Under the pieces are notes generated by a model. That model saw only the letters and a program-made list of their open reading frames with translations. It had not been told where the DNA came from and did not search any database. The translations under genes were made by a program, and so were the position numbers. From Flavobacterium terrigena (GTDB taxonomy: Bacteria; Bacteroidota; Bacteroidia; Flavobacteriales; Flavobacteriaceae), in the NCBI RefSeq assembly GCF_900108955.1, contig NZ_FNYA01000003.1, positions 1-64,000 of the forward strand: a stretch of 64,000 nt of DNA, written 5' to 3'. Positions 9,178 through 18,000 of the stretch are shown piece by piece; the stretch's first letter is position 1; each line of letters starts with the position of its first letter.

Positions 9178-10431
9178 ATGTTAGAAATCGAAAAACATAC
9201 CTTTGAAAGGACCGCTATTGTTGGGATTGTTACACAAAACCAAAATGAAGAAAAACTAAACGAATACCTGGATGAGTTGGAATTTCTGACATTTACGGCT
9301 GGTGGAGAGGTCGTTAAACGGTTTTCTCAAAAAACCGATAAACCTCATCCAAAAACATTTGTTGGAACCGGAAAATTAGAAGAGATTAAAACATATATTA
9401 AAGAACACGATATTAATTCTGTGATTTTTGATGACGAATTAACGCCTTCACAACAAAAAAACATTACAAGAGAATTAGATTGTAAGGTTTTAGACCGAAC
9501 GAATTTAATCTTAGATATTTTTGCACAACGTGCCGAAACTTCTTATGCAAGAACTCAAGTAGAATTGGCGCAATGTCAGTATTTATTACCTCGATTAACA
9601 GGAATGTGGACTCACTTAGAACGTCAACGAGGTGGAATTGGTATGCGTGGACCTGGGGAAACGGAAATTGAAACGGATAGACGTATTGTTCGTGATCGAA
9701 TTTCGTTACTAAAAGAAAAAATTAAGGTTATCGATAAACAAATGTCAACGCAACGAGGCAATCGTGGTGCTATGGTTCGTGTGGCTTTGGTAGGTTATAC
9801 GAATGTTGGAAAATCGACTTTGATGAATGCCGTTGGAAAAAGTGAAGTTTTTGTGGAAAACAAACTTTTCGCAACACTTGATACTACAGTTAGAAAAACG
9901 GTAATTAAAAATTTACCTTTCTTACTTTCGGATACGGTTGGATTCATTAGAAAATTACCAACGCAATTGGTAGACTCATTCAAAAGTACACTAGATGAAG
10001 TTAGAGAAGCCGATTTACTATTACATGTGGTTGATATTTCACATCCAGAATTTGAAGATCATATTGCTGCGGTAAATAAGATTTTACTAGACATAAAAAG
10101 CGCCGACAAGCCAACGATAATGGTTTTCAATAAGATTGATGCTTATAAGTATGTAAAGATTGATGAAAACGATGAAACTATTGAAAAAACCACTAAGAAT
10201 TTCTCACTTCAAGATTGGGAAAGAACGTGGATGAGTAATTTAGGAGAAAACAATACATTATTTATTTCTGCAACAGATAAATTAAACTTTGAAGCTTTTA
10301 GAGAAAAAATTTATAGTGCAGTAAGAGAAATTCACATCAGTCGTTTTCCTTATAATAAATTTTTATATCCAGATTATAAAGATGTTATTGAAAATGAAGA
10401 CGATGAAGACGAAAATGAAGATATCGAATAA
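9178..10431 (+). CDS. hflX: GTPase HflX
   Basis: HflX is a ribosome-associated GTPase that splits stalled or hibernating 70S ribosomes, notably under heat stress. The 417-residue protein shows the N-terminal HflX domain, then the glycine-rich linker RGGIGMRGPGETEIE (151-165) that is diagnostic for the family. The G domain follows: G1 GYTNVGKS (206-213), G3 DTVG (252-255) and G4 NKID (318-321). The C-terminus is a short, very acidic tail (EDDEDENEDIE), common in flavobacterial HflX and absent from the E. coli protein. It is monocistronic, with its own promoter and a bidirectional terminator shared with the convergent DUF2480 gene. Confidence 0.96.
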   Translation: MLEIEKHTFERTAIVGIVTQNQNEEKLNEYLDELEFLTFTAGGEVVKRFSQKTDKPHPKTFVGTGKLEEIKTYIKEHDINSVIFDDELTPSQQKNITRELDCKVLDRTNLILDIFAQRAETSYARTQVELAQCQYLLPRLTGMWTHLERQRGGIGMRGPGETEIETDRRIVRDRISLLKEKIKVIDKQMSTQRGNRGAMVRVALVGYTNVGKSTLMNAVGKSEVFVENKLFATLDTTVRKTVIKNLPFLLSDTVGFIRKLPTQLVDSFKSTLDEVREADLLLHVVDISHPEFEDHIAAVNKILLDIKSADKPTIMVFNKIDAYKYVKIDENDETIEKTTKNFSLQDWERTWMSNLGENNTLFISATDKLNFEAFREKIYSAVREIHISRFPYNKFLYPDYKDVIENEDDEDENEDIE

Positions 10432-10439
10432 AATAAAAA

Positions 10440-10475
10440 AAACCAGTCAAATACTAAAATTGACTGGTTTCTTTA
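10440..10475. terminator. Bidirectional terminator between hflX and the DUF2480 gene
   Basis: An 11-bp perfect stem (10440-10450 with 10460-10470, 9-base loop) has an A run on its left and a T-rich run on its right, so it can stop transcription from both converging genes. Its stem resembles those at 13895 and 46001. Confidence 0.85.
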
Positions 10476-10490
10476 TTTTATCCTTTAGAA

Positions 10491-10994
10491 TTATTTCTTC
10501 TTATATAATGGAACCGCTGAACACGCTTCGCCAAACATAATACTTTTAGATACTTTCATTAGTTTTTGAATCGCTAAAGTGTAGATTTCATTTGGTACAT
10601 CTTTCTTCGAACAACCTTTTAAAATTAATGGTTTCTCGAAAAATTCTGTGTAATCTAATTTGTTTAAAATGTCTTGATACCAATCGATAACCGCTATTTT
10701 CTTATCACCATGAATGACTTTTAAAGCAAAAGGCGCTAAATGAACCGCAACTAAAGTATATGCCCAAGCTGGTAATATCGCATCTTCCGAACAATATAAA
10801 GCTACATATTTATCTTCGTACAAAGACCAATCTGTATTTTTCAATTGTTCTCTAAATTCCGTTTCTTTTAAAATAAAACCACCAAACAACCATTGCGAAA
10901 TGTCTAATGCAATCACATGATCATCTGGATAATAATCTTCTAAATCGAAAACTATTAACTTACTATTGGCAACTTTATTTACTATTTCACTCAT
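10491..10994 (-). CDS. DUF2480 family protein
   Basis: This is a 167-residue soluble protein of the Bacteroidota family DUF2480, whose biochemical role is unknown. I chose the ATG at 10994 (MSEIVNKVANSK). The upstream ATG at 11054 would add 20 residues encoded by an intergenic repeat region and not resembling the family. Visible features are a conserved acidic N-terminus (FDLEDYYP), a central strand-helix section (KYVALYCSEDAILPAWAY) and a C-terminal MFGEACSAVPLYKKK containing a cysteine. It is the last gene of the sufS-sufE-DUF59 cluster, where DUF2480 is commonly found, so a link to Fe-S cluster assembly is a positional inference. An 86-base gap with heptamer repeats separates it from the DUF59 gene. 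Confidence 0.85.
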   Translation of the reverse strand: MSEIVNKVANSKLIVFDLEDYYPDDHVIALDISQWLFGGFILKETEFREQLKNTDWSLYEDKYVALYCSEDAILPAWAYTLVAVHLAPFALKVIHGDKKIAVIDWYQDILNKLDYTEFFEKPLILKGCSKKDVPNEIYTLAIQKLMKVSKSIMFGEACSAVPLYKKK

Positions 10995-11037
10995 TTTAGT
11001 CTCAGTTTTAACTTCGTTCCGTTCGCATTTGCTTGGG

Positions 11038-11079
11038 TCAGTTACAGTTTGCAATTAATTACTGCTTACCGTAAACTGA
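11038..11079. repeat. Inverted pair of degenerate heptamer-like repeats inside the Suf operon
   Basis: The left arm (from 11038, TCAGTTACAGTTTGC) faces a right arm (11061-11079) ending GTAAACTGA across an AATTAATT spacer. Units are CAGT/ACTG-like with a spacing of about 7, more degenerate than at other sites. It fills the gap between the DUF59 and DUF2480 genes. Confidence 0.5.
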
Positions 11080-11080
11080 T

Positions 11081-11404
11081 TTAAAGCATTCCTAATTCTA
11101 ATTTTGCTTCTTCACTCATTAAATCTTTGCTCCAAGGCGGATCAAAAGTAATTTCTACTTCACAAGATTTAATTGTATCAATTTTTTGCACCTTTTCTTC
11201 CACTTCTTTTGGTAAAGATTCGGCAACAGGGCAATTTGGAGAAGTTAATGTCATTAAAATTTTAACTTCATTGTCTTCGTTAATCATTACATCATAAATT
11301 AAACCTAGTTCGTAAATATCAACAGGAATTTCTGGATCATAGATTCCTTTTAATGCTTGTACAACGCTTTCGCCTAAGTTTATTTCGTCTTTAAATTCTT
11401 CCAT
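11081..11404 (-). CDS. DUF59/SufT-type Fe-S cluster assembly protein
   Basis: The 107-residue protein is a MIP18/DUF59-family Fe-S assembly factor that helps mature Fe-S proteins. The hallmark DPEIPVDIYELGLIY is at about 23-37 and the conserved TSPNCPV, with the functional cysteine at about residue 58, follows; the C-terminal half has FDPPWSKD. The ATG at 11404 (MEEFKDE) is preferred over one 27 bases upstream because the extra nine residues come from the non-conserved leader. It lies between sufE and DUF2480 in the Suf cluster, which supports the role. Confidence 0.93.
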   Translation of the reverse strand: MEEFKDEINLGESVVQALKGIYDPEIPVDIYELGLIYDVMINEDNEVKILMTLTSPNCPVAESLPKEVEEKVQKIDTIKSCEVEITFDPPWSKDLMSEEAKLELGML

Positions 11405-11420
11405 TTTTATTTTATTTTGC

Positions 11421-11441
11421 CACAAAGGCACGAAGGCACTA
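11421..11441. repeat. CACAAAGGCACGAAGGCAC intergenic element
   Basis: The 50-base gap between sufE and the DUF59 gene contains two near-identical 9-base units (CACAAAGG, CACGAAGG). Similar short repeats are, from general knowledge, scattered between genes in Bacteroidota. There is one copy in this window and no assigned function. Confidence 0.35.
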
Positions 11442-11454
11442 TGTGTTTGTTGTT

Positions 11455-11874
11455 TTAATTTTTTGCTTCGAATGCCAAAGCGTACATTTTTATTTTTTTA
11501 ATCATCGAAACCAAACCGTTGGCACGAGTGGCAGAAAGATGTTCTTTTAATCCAATTTCATCCACGAAATCAGTATTTGCTTCTAAAATTGCGGCTGGAG
11601 TTTGGTTGGAAAAAGCACGAATTAATATCGCAATAATTCCTTTCGTTAAAATAGCATCACTATCAGCTGAAAAAACAACCTTTCCATCCTTTTCTTCAGC
11701 ATGAACCCAAACTTTAGATTGACAACCTTTAATAATATTATCTTCTGTTTTGTACTGCTCTTCAATTATGGGTAAGCCCTTACCTAATTCAATAATGTAT
11801 TCGTAACGTTCCATCCAATCGTCGAACATTGAAAATTCGTCAACAATTTCGTTTTGTATTTCTTTAATATTCAT
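11455..11874 (-). CDS. sufE: SufE, sulfur acceptor for the SufS cysteine desulfurase
   Basis: SufE takes the persulfide sulfur from SufS and stimulates its desulfurase activity. The 139-residue protein has the expected length and fold, with the sulfur-accepting cysteine at residue 51 in IIKGCQSKVW. It ends with the family helix ATRANGLVSMIKKIK. Its ATG overlaps the stop of the upstream lipoprotein gene by one base (TAATG), so the two are translationally coupled. sufS lies one gene upstream. Confidence 0.95.
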   Translation of the reverse strand: MNIKEIQNEIVDEFSMFDDWMERYEYIIELGKGLPIIEEQYKTEDNIIKGCQSKVWVHAEEKDGKVVFSADSDAILTKGIIAILIRAFSNQTPAAILEANTDFVDEIGLKEHLSATRANGLVSMIKKIKMYALAFEAKN

Positions 11875-12374
11875 TACTTATCTTGAACTAAACTTAAAAT
11901 TTTATTAACTAACTTCTCCACTTCTACTGGCGGATAACCATGATCAAAACCATTGGCTGGATATTTTACACCTTTAGATTCAAAAATAATATTAGCATGT
12001 GGCGCACCATCATAATATCTTTTTTCTGTTGGCCATTTCATGTCTTTTACTTTTTCTAAATCAACAGCATTCGCTAAAGCAGAAATTTCCTTCCAATCTG
12101 CATCTGAAATTTTCATTTCACTTGAATAGGCTTTAAAATCTCTTTCTTTAGAGGTGTATAACAATTGATTTTCTACCTTAACAGCCATAAAAAACCCTCT
12201 AGTGTTTGCTTCGTAATAAATAGTTGGCACAGTGCTTTGTGTTTTGTTGTTTATAACTGCGTTTTTTACCTCTGAGCTATTTGTCGCAACACCAGAAGAA
12301 TCTGTTGCTTTTTTTTGACAGTTGCAACTCGTAATTGTAATGGCGATAGTTGCTAATATTGTAAATACTTTCAT
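11874..12374 (-). CDS. Small hypothetical lipoprotein inside the suf operon
   Basis: I do not recognise a named family. The 166-residue product from the ATG at 12374 (MKVFTILATIAITITSC) has a lipoprotein signal with lipobox ITSC, so it should be lipidated at that cysteine. A Ser/Asn-rich linker follows, then a ~110-residue globular part containing YYEANTRGFFMAVKVENQ and NGFDHGYPPVEVEKLV. The alternative start at 12404 adds ten charged residues before the signal and is unlikely. The gene sits between sufS and sufE and is coupled to sufE by a TAATG overlap. That placement is odd for an envelope protein among cytosolic Fe-S genes and may reflect only shared transcription. Confidence 0.72.
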   Translation of the reverse strand: MKVFTILATIAITITSCNCQKKATDSSGVATNSSEVKNAVINNKTQSTVPTIYYEANTRGFFMAVKVENQLLYTSKERDFKAYSSEMKISDADWKEISALANAVDLEKVKDMKWPTEKRYYDGAPHANIIFESKGVKYPANGFDHGYPPVEVEKLVNKILSLVQDK

Positions 12375-12453
12375 ATCTGTAATTTTTTTAAACATATAAG
12401 TCATATAAGTTTTTCTTTTACGAAAAGTATATGTTATGTGTTGATTAGTTCAT

Positions 12454-13674
12454 TTAAGACAACATCATTTTTGCTTTTTTAACGGCTTCTACAAATATAT
12501 CAATTTCTTCTTTAGTATTATAAAAAGCAAAACTAGCTCTTATCGTACCAGGAATTTTGAAAAAGTCCATAATTGGTTGCGCACAATGATGTCCGGTACG
12601 CACCGCTATACCTAGTTTATCTATAATCGTGCCAATATCATATGGATGAATATTTTCGATATTGAAAGAAATAACCGAAGCTTTTTTATTTAAATCCGTT
12701 GGACCATAAATCGTTACACCTTCAATTTCTTGTAATCTTTTTGTGCCGTAAATCAATAATTCGTGTTCATGTTTAGCGATATTATCAAAACCTACTTCAT
12801 TCATATAATCAATCGCCGCTCCGAAAGCAATTCCACCACAAATATTTGGTGTTCCGGCTTCAAATTTATGAGGCAAATCAGCATACGTCGTTTTTTCGAA
12901 AGTCACAGTAGCAATCATTTCTCCACCGCCTTTGTATGGTGGTAATTTTCGTAACCATTCTTCTTTTCCGTACAACATTCCAACTCCAGTTGGACCACAC
13001 ATTTTGTGTGCAGAAGTCGCATAAAAATCAACATCCAATGCTTGAACATCTGGTTTAATATGTGGACAAGATTGCGCACCATCAATTAGAACTGCTGCTC
13101 CAACTGCATGCGCTTTTGAAATAATTTCTTCAATAGGATTTAGAACACCTAAAGCATTTGAAATATGATTGCAACAAACTAATTTGGTTTTGTTTGATAA
13201 TAATTTATCGTATTCTTCCATAATTAATTCACCATGAATACTCATAGGAATTACTTTTAAAGTTGCACCAGTGTGTTCACATAACATTTGCCAAGGCACA
13301 ATATTACTGTGATGTTCTAATGCCGAAACAATAATTTCATCTCCTTTTTGTAATAAAGAAGCAAAACCATTCGCAACTAAATTGATACTTTCTGTTGTTC
13401 CAGAAGTCAAAATAATCTCGTAAGAGTGTTTCGCATTAAAATGTCTTTGAATTTTGAAACGCGCTTCTTCATAAGCATCCGTTGCTAATTGACTCAACGT
13501 GTGAACTCCACGATGAATATTAGCGTTATATTTTGAATAATAATCGACAATACTATCAATTACTACTTGAGGTTTTTGCGAAGTCGCACCGTTATCAAAA
13601 TACACTAATGGTTTTCCGTTTACGGTTTGTGACAATATTGGAAATTGTGCTCTTATTTTCTGAACATCGAACAT
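12454..13674 (-). CDS. sufS: SufS cysteine desulfurase
   Basis: SufS is the PLP-dependent enzyme that takes sulfur from L-cysteine for Fe-S cluster assembly. The 406-residue protein is full length for the class II (SufS/CsdA) type. PLP-binding residues include LTSGTTESIN (89-98), EHHSNIVPW (120-128), and the Schiff-base lysine K224 in SAHKMCGPTG. The catalytic cysteine C364 lies in RTGHHCAQP. It is the first gene of the operon. sufB, sufC and sufD, which often precede sufS, are absent because the next gene upstream is lspA, so they must be elsewhere. Confidence 0.96.
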   Translation of the reverse strand: MFDVQKIRAQFPILSQTVNGKPLVYFDNGATSQKPQVVIDSIVDYYSKYNANIHRGVHTLSQLATDAYEEARFKIQRHFNAKHSYEIILTSGTTESINLVANGFASLLQKGDEIIVSALEHHSNIVPWQMLCEHTGATLKVIPMSIHGELIMEEYDKLLSNKTKLVCCNHISNALGVLNPIEEIISKAHAVGAAVLIDGAQSCPHIKPDVQALDVDFYATSAHKMCGPTGVGMLYGKEEWLRKLPPYKGGGEMIATVTFEKTTYADLPHKFEAGTPNICGGIAFGAAIDYMNEVGFDNIAKHEHELLIYGTKRLQEIEGVTIYGPTDLNKKASVISFNIENIHPYDIGTIIDKLGIAVRTGHHCAQPIMDFFKIPGTIRASFAFYNTKEEIDIFVEAVKKAKMMLS

Positions 13675-13691
13675 ATCATAACTATTTGTGG

Positions 13692-13699
13692 CAAATTTA
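13692..13699 (-). promoter_or_regulatory. Candidate -7 box for the suf operon
   Basis: The minus strand reads TAAATTTG, an exact TAnnTTTG match, 17 bases upstream of the sufS ATG at 13674. No convincing -33 element is visible. Confidence 0.42.
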
Positions 13700-13774
13700 C
13701 GATATGATTATTTAAAATAGGAATAAATAAAGATTAAAATCTAGTTAAAAATGCAATTTTTGAATTTACTTAAA

Positions 13775-13882
13775 CAAACTAAACGCACAGTTTGTCATTT
13801 CGCCGTAAAGGAGAAACGTAAGTTCAGCGAAGCTAAATCTCATAAAGTATTTAGATTGTGTGATTTCTCCTTAGTCGAAATG
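13775..13882. repeat. Palindromic intergenic repeat (REP/MITE-like)
   Basis: An 87-base core (13796-13882) has ends that are imperfect inverted repeats of 19-21 bases, CATTTCGCCGTAAAGG... at the left and TTTCTCCTTAGTCGAAATG at the right. It is preceded by a small hairpin CAAACT-N8-AGTTTGTCAT (13775-13798) that recurs near 52424. It lies between sufS and lspA, encodes nothing, and looks like a small folded dispersed element. Confidence 0.65.
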
Positions 13883-13884
13883 AA

Positions 13885-13924
13885 AAAACAAAAAAACCAG
13901 TTAAACACTTAAATTTAACTGGTT
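13885..13924 (-). terminator. Terminator of the ileS-dksA-lspA operon
   Basis: An 11-bp stem (13895-13905 with 13914-13924, 8-base loop) is followed on the minus strand by an 8-base T run. It begins 21 bases after the lspA stop. Confidence 0.88.
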
Positions 13925-13944
13925 CTATTACTATTATATTGTTC

Positions 13945-14544
13945 TTATGCTTCTTTAAAACATCTTTTATTAAATACGATCAAAATACCAAATCCTGTTG
14001 AAATGGCTACATCGGCAATGTTAAAAATGGCATTGAAAAAAGTAAATGGTTTTCCTCCAATAAGCGGCACCCATTCTGGCATTGGAATATCTTTAATAAT
14101 TGGAAAATATAACATATCTACTACTTCACCGTGAAACCAAGTTCCGTAAGGTTCGTTCGAAAACATTGTCGCAACTTGACTAGAACTATCGTTAAAAATT
14201 ACTCCGTAAAATACCGAATCGATAATATTTCCAACAGCTCCCGCTAAAATTAAAGTAATCGCGAAAGTTAAATAATTAGATAGACCTTTTTTGATAGAAT
14301 CATTTAACCACCAAGAAATTCCTCCGACAGCAAAAATTCTAAAAACAGTTAAAAACAATTTTCCATATTCACCTGGAATTTCTGCACCCCAAGCCATACC
14401 TTCGTTTTCCACAAAGTAAATTCTGAACCAATCGAACACCTTTACTTGTTCGTTAAGATAGAAATTCGTTTTTATATATAATTTACTTACTTGATCAATT
14501 AATAAGATTAGAAATACAAATAAATAGGCTTTTTTTAAGTTCAT
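13945..14544 (-). CDS. lspA: Lipoprotein signal peptidase LspA
   Basis: LspA is the membrane aspartyl protease that removes the signal peptide from prolipoproteins. The 199-residue protein has four predicted membrane helices. The catalytic aspartates are D109 in AGAVGNIIDS and D178 in FNIADVAISTG, and the conserved NEGMAWG loop is at about 47-53. An insertion around residues 113-165 makes it longer than the ~165-residue E. coli enzyme, as is usual in Bacteroidota. Its order after ileS and a dksA-like gene resembles the classical ileS-lspA linkage. It also has its own -7 box, downstream of a terminator at 14587-14608. Confidence 0.95.
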   Translation of the reverse strand: MNLKKAYLFVFLILLIDQVSKLYIKTNFYLNEQVKVFDWFRIYFVENEGMAWGAEIPGEYGKLFLTVFRIFAVGGISWWLNDSIKKGLSNYLTFAITLILAGAVGNIIDSVFYGVIFNDSSSQVATMFSNEPYGTWFHGEVVDMLYFPIIKDIPMPEWVPLIGGKPFTFFNAIFNIADVAISTGFGILIVFNKRCFKEA

Positions 14545-14560
14545 TTTTTTATGGTTTGTG

Positions 14561-14568
14561 CAAAAGTA
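14561..14568 (-). promoter_or_regulatory. Candidate -7 box for lspA
   Basis: The minus strand reads TACTTTTG (TAnnTTTG) 17 bases before the lspA ATG and just downstream of the terminator that follows the dksA-like gene, so lspA may be separately transcribed. Confidence 0.42.
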
Positions 14569-14584
14569 GGAATTTTAACTAATA

Positions 14585-14608
14585 AAAAACGCCCCATAAG
14601 GAGCGTTT
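14585..14608 (-). terminator. Terminator after the dksA-like gene
   Basis: A 9-bp stem with one mismatch (14587-14595 with 14600-14608) is followed on the minus strand by six T. It lies 19 bases after the dksA-like stop and would limit read-through from ileS into lspA. Confidence 0.65.
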
Positions 14609-14626
14609 ATATATTTATTAACGTTT

Positions 14627-15007
14627 TTAACGCTGTAAATTTTTGGCTTCGATGCTCATAGTGGCGTGAGGAACAATTTTTAATCTTTCTTTATTGATCA
14701 ATTTTCCTGTTACTTTACACAAGCCATACGTTTTGTTTTCAATACGTATTAAAGCGTTTTTTAAATCGCGAATGAATTTTTCCTGACGAATAGCTAATTG
14801 CGAGTTCGCTTCTTTACTCATTGTTTCACTTCCTTCTTCGAAAGCTTTAAACGTTGGCGAAGTATCGTCAGTTCCATTATTTGAATCATTTAAATAAGCA
14901 CTCTTTATCAAATCTAAATCGATTTTAGCTTTATCTAATTTTGAATTGATTAGCTCTCTAAATTCTGCTAATTCTGCATCTGAGAATCGTATTTTTTCAT
15001 CTACCAT
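14627..15007 (-). CDS. TraR/DksA family protein with degenerate zinc finger
   Basis: DksA-family proteins bind the RNA polymerase secondary channel and, with ppGpp, reset transcription of stable RNA and amino-acid genes. The 126-residue product has the expected long helical N-terminus (about 10-90), an acidic DD pair (47-48) near the hairpin tip, and the finger region TYGLCKVTGKLINKERLK. Of the four zinc cysteines only C97 remains: the CxxC partner is T100, and the second pair is replaced by PHAT around 113-116. So it probably does not bind zinc as E. coli DksA does. Cysteine-poor DksA relatives are known. It follows ileS by eight bases and is surely co-transcribed. Confidence 0.87.
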   Translation of the reverse strand: MVDEKIRFSDAELAEFRELINSKLDKAKIDLDLIKSAYLNDSNNGTDDTSPTFKAFEEGSETMSKEANSQLAIRQEKFIRDLKNALIRIENKTYGLCKVTGKLINKERLKIVPHATMSIEAKNLQR

Positions 15008-15015
15008 AATTTCGA

Positions 15016-18000
15016 TTATTTTGAAATTAATATTATTGTTTTTAGCTCATCAAACTCAATTTCCGTACCATTATTGATTTCTGATACAAAAATTAGTTCA
15101 TTTGTAAGTGTTTCTGATTTTATGTACGATAAATTTGCGGTTACGGCTTGTTCAATGATATCATTATTTTGAATCTGAACTTTAATCTTATCTGTAACTT
15201 CAAAACCAGAATCCTTACGGATATTTTGAATTCTATTGACTAACTCTCTCGCTATCCCTTCTTTACGTAATTCATCAGAAATTGTAATATCTAATGCAAC
15301 TGTAATTCCGTTCGAATTGGCTACTAACCAACCTGGGATATCTTGAGACGAAATCTCTACATCTTCGATTGTTAAAGTAATACTTTTTTCTGAACTAACA
15401 ATTGTTATTTCGCCCGTTTTATCTAATTCATTTATCTGTTCTTGCGAAAAAGCTTGTATCTCTTTGGCAATCAAGCCCATGTCTTTACCAAAACGTGGTC
15501 CTAAAGCTTTAAAATTTGGCTTAATTTGCTTCACTAAAACGCCAGAAGCGTCTTCTAATAATTCTATTTCTTTAACGTTAACTTCCGCCTTAATTAAGTC
15601 TTCAATCGCTAAAATTTCCGCTTTGAAAGTCTCATCAAGTACTGGAATCATTACTCTTTGTAAAGGTTGACGTACTTTAATCATTTCCTTCTTACGTAAT
15701 GATAAAACTAATGAAGAAATCGTTTGCGCCTTCTGCATTCTGCTTTCTAGTGATTTATCAACAAAGTTTTCAACTGAAATAGGGAAGTTTGCCAAGTGAA
15801 TACTTTCAAAACTTTCCTTGTTAGTCGTGGCATTCAGGTCTTTATATAGCCTATCCATAAAGAATGGCGCAACTGGTGCCGATAATTTAGCAACCGTTTC
15901 TAAACAGGTATAAAGCGTCTGATAAGCTGCAATCTTGTCTTGTGCGTACTCACCTTTCCAGAATCTACGGCGACATAAACGAACATACCAGTTACTTAAA
16001 TTCTCTTGTACGAAGTCGGAAATAGCTCTTGTTGCACGTGTTGGTTCATAGTCGGCATACGCTTCATCCACAAGTTGAATTAAAGTATGTAATTCCGATA
16101 AAATCCAACGGTCAATTTCTGGTCTTTCTGCTAATGGAACTTCCGCTTCACTATACGTAAAACCGTCAATATTCGCATATAAACCAAAGAAAGAATACGT
16201 ATTATACAAAGTTCCGAAGAATTTTCTACGAACCTCAGCAATTCCTTCTAAATCGAATTTTAAGTTATCCCACGGATTGGCATTTGAAATCATGTACCAA
16301 CGTGTGGCATCTGGACCATATTCTGCTAAAGTATCAAACGGATCGGCAGCATTACCTAAACGTTTCGACATCTTTTGTCCGTTTTTATCTAACACTAAAC
16401 CATTAGATACTACATTTTTATACGCTACTTTATCGAAAACTAATGTCGAAATAGCGTGTAACGTATAAAACCAACCACGAGTTTGGTCTACTCCTTCTGC
16501 AATAAAATCGGCAGGAAAATCTTTGTTTTCGTCAATTTTATCTTTGTTTTCGAAAGGATAATGCCATTGTGCATAAGGCATCGAACCAGAATCAAACCAA
16601 ACATCAATTAAGTCGCTTTCACGGTTCATTGGTTTGCCTGAAGCGGATACTAATACGATTTCATCAACTACATTTTTATGTAAATCAACCAAATCGTAAT
16701 TTGATTCTGCCATGTTTCCAATTTCGAATCCTTTGAATGGATTTTCGGTCATGAAACCAGCGGCAATTGCTTTTTCAATTTCGTTATATAACTCTTCTAC
16801 AGAACCGACACAGATAGTTTCCGTTCCTTCTTCATTTCTCCATAACGGTAATGGAATTCCCCAATATCTTGAACGAGATAAGTTCCAATCGTTTGCGTTT
16901 TTCAACCAATTTCCGAAACGACCTTCACCAGTTGCTTTTGGCTTCCAGTTGATGGTTTCGTTTAAGTCGAACATTCTATCTTTAACCTCAGTTACTTTAA
17001 TAAACCAAGAATCTAACGGATAATATAAAATTGGCTTGTCTGTTCTCCAACAATGTGGATAACTGTGCACATATTTCTCCACCTTAAAGGCTTTATTTTC
17101 TTCTTTTAATTGGATGGCGATTTCAACATCAACTGAACGTTCTGGCGCTTCTCCATCATTATAATATTCGTTCTTTACGTATTTTCCAGAATATTCACCT
17201 AAATTTTGGATAAATCTTCCTTGTAAATCCACTAAAGGAACTGCATTTCCATTTTCGTCTAAAACCAACATTGGTGGTACTTCTGGTGTAGCTTCTTTAG
17301 CTACTTTCGCATCATCAGCTCCGAAAGTTGGGGCAGTGTGAACTACTCCAGTTCCATCTTCCGTAGTAACGAAATCTCCAGAAATTACTCTAAATGCATT
17401 TTCAGGCGTTTGATATGGTAACGCTAATGGCAATAATTGTTCGTAACGAATTCCAACTAAATCAGCACCTTTTGCTTCAGCTAAGATTTGATATGGAATG
17501 TTTTTATCACCTTCTTTGAAATTTTCGAAATCAGAAGCTTCAATTGAAGCAAAAAATCCTTTTCCGAATTGTTTTCCAATTAAATTCTTCGCTAAAATTA
17601 CTTTTACTGGTCGGAATGTATATTGATTGAAGGTTTCAACTAAAACGTAATCGATTTTTGGTCCAACCGTTAAAGCCGTATTACTTGGCAATGTCCAAGG
17701 TGTTGTTGTCCAAGCTAAGATATGAACCTCTCCAAAATTCTGTAAGAAACTTGGAAGCGTTTCATTTTTGGTTTTAAATTGCGCTACAACAGTCGTATCC
17801 GTAACATCACGATAAGAACCTGGTTGATTGACTTCGTGAGAAGACAAGCCTGTTCCTGCTTTTGGTGAATACGGTTGGATAGTGTAACCTTTGTACAACA
17901 AATCTTTATTATAAATTTGTTTTAGCAACCACCAAACCGATTCCATGTATTTAGATTTGTAAGTCACATACGGATCTTCCATATCGACCCAATAACCCAT

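Noticed and set aside
10491..11054. Longer DUF2480 frame starting at 11054
   Set aside because: The additional 20 residues come from the intergenic repeat region and do not resemble the family N-terminus.
17054..17062. TGTGGATAA, a perfect DnaA-box sequence
   Set aside because: It is a single copy inside the ileS coding sequence with no A+T-rich unwinding region or further boxes, so it is not evidence for oriC.
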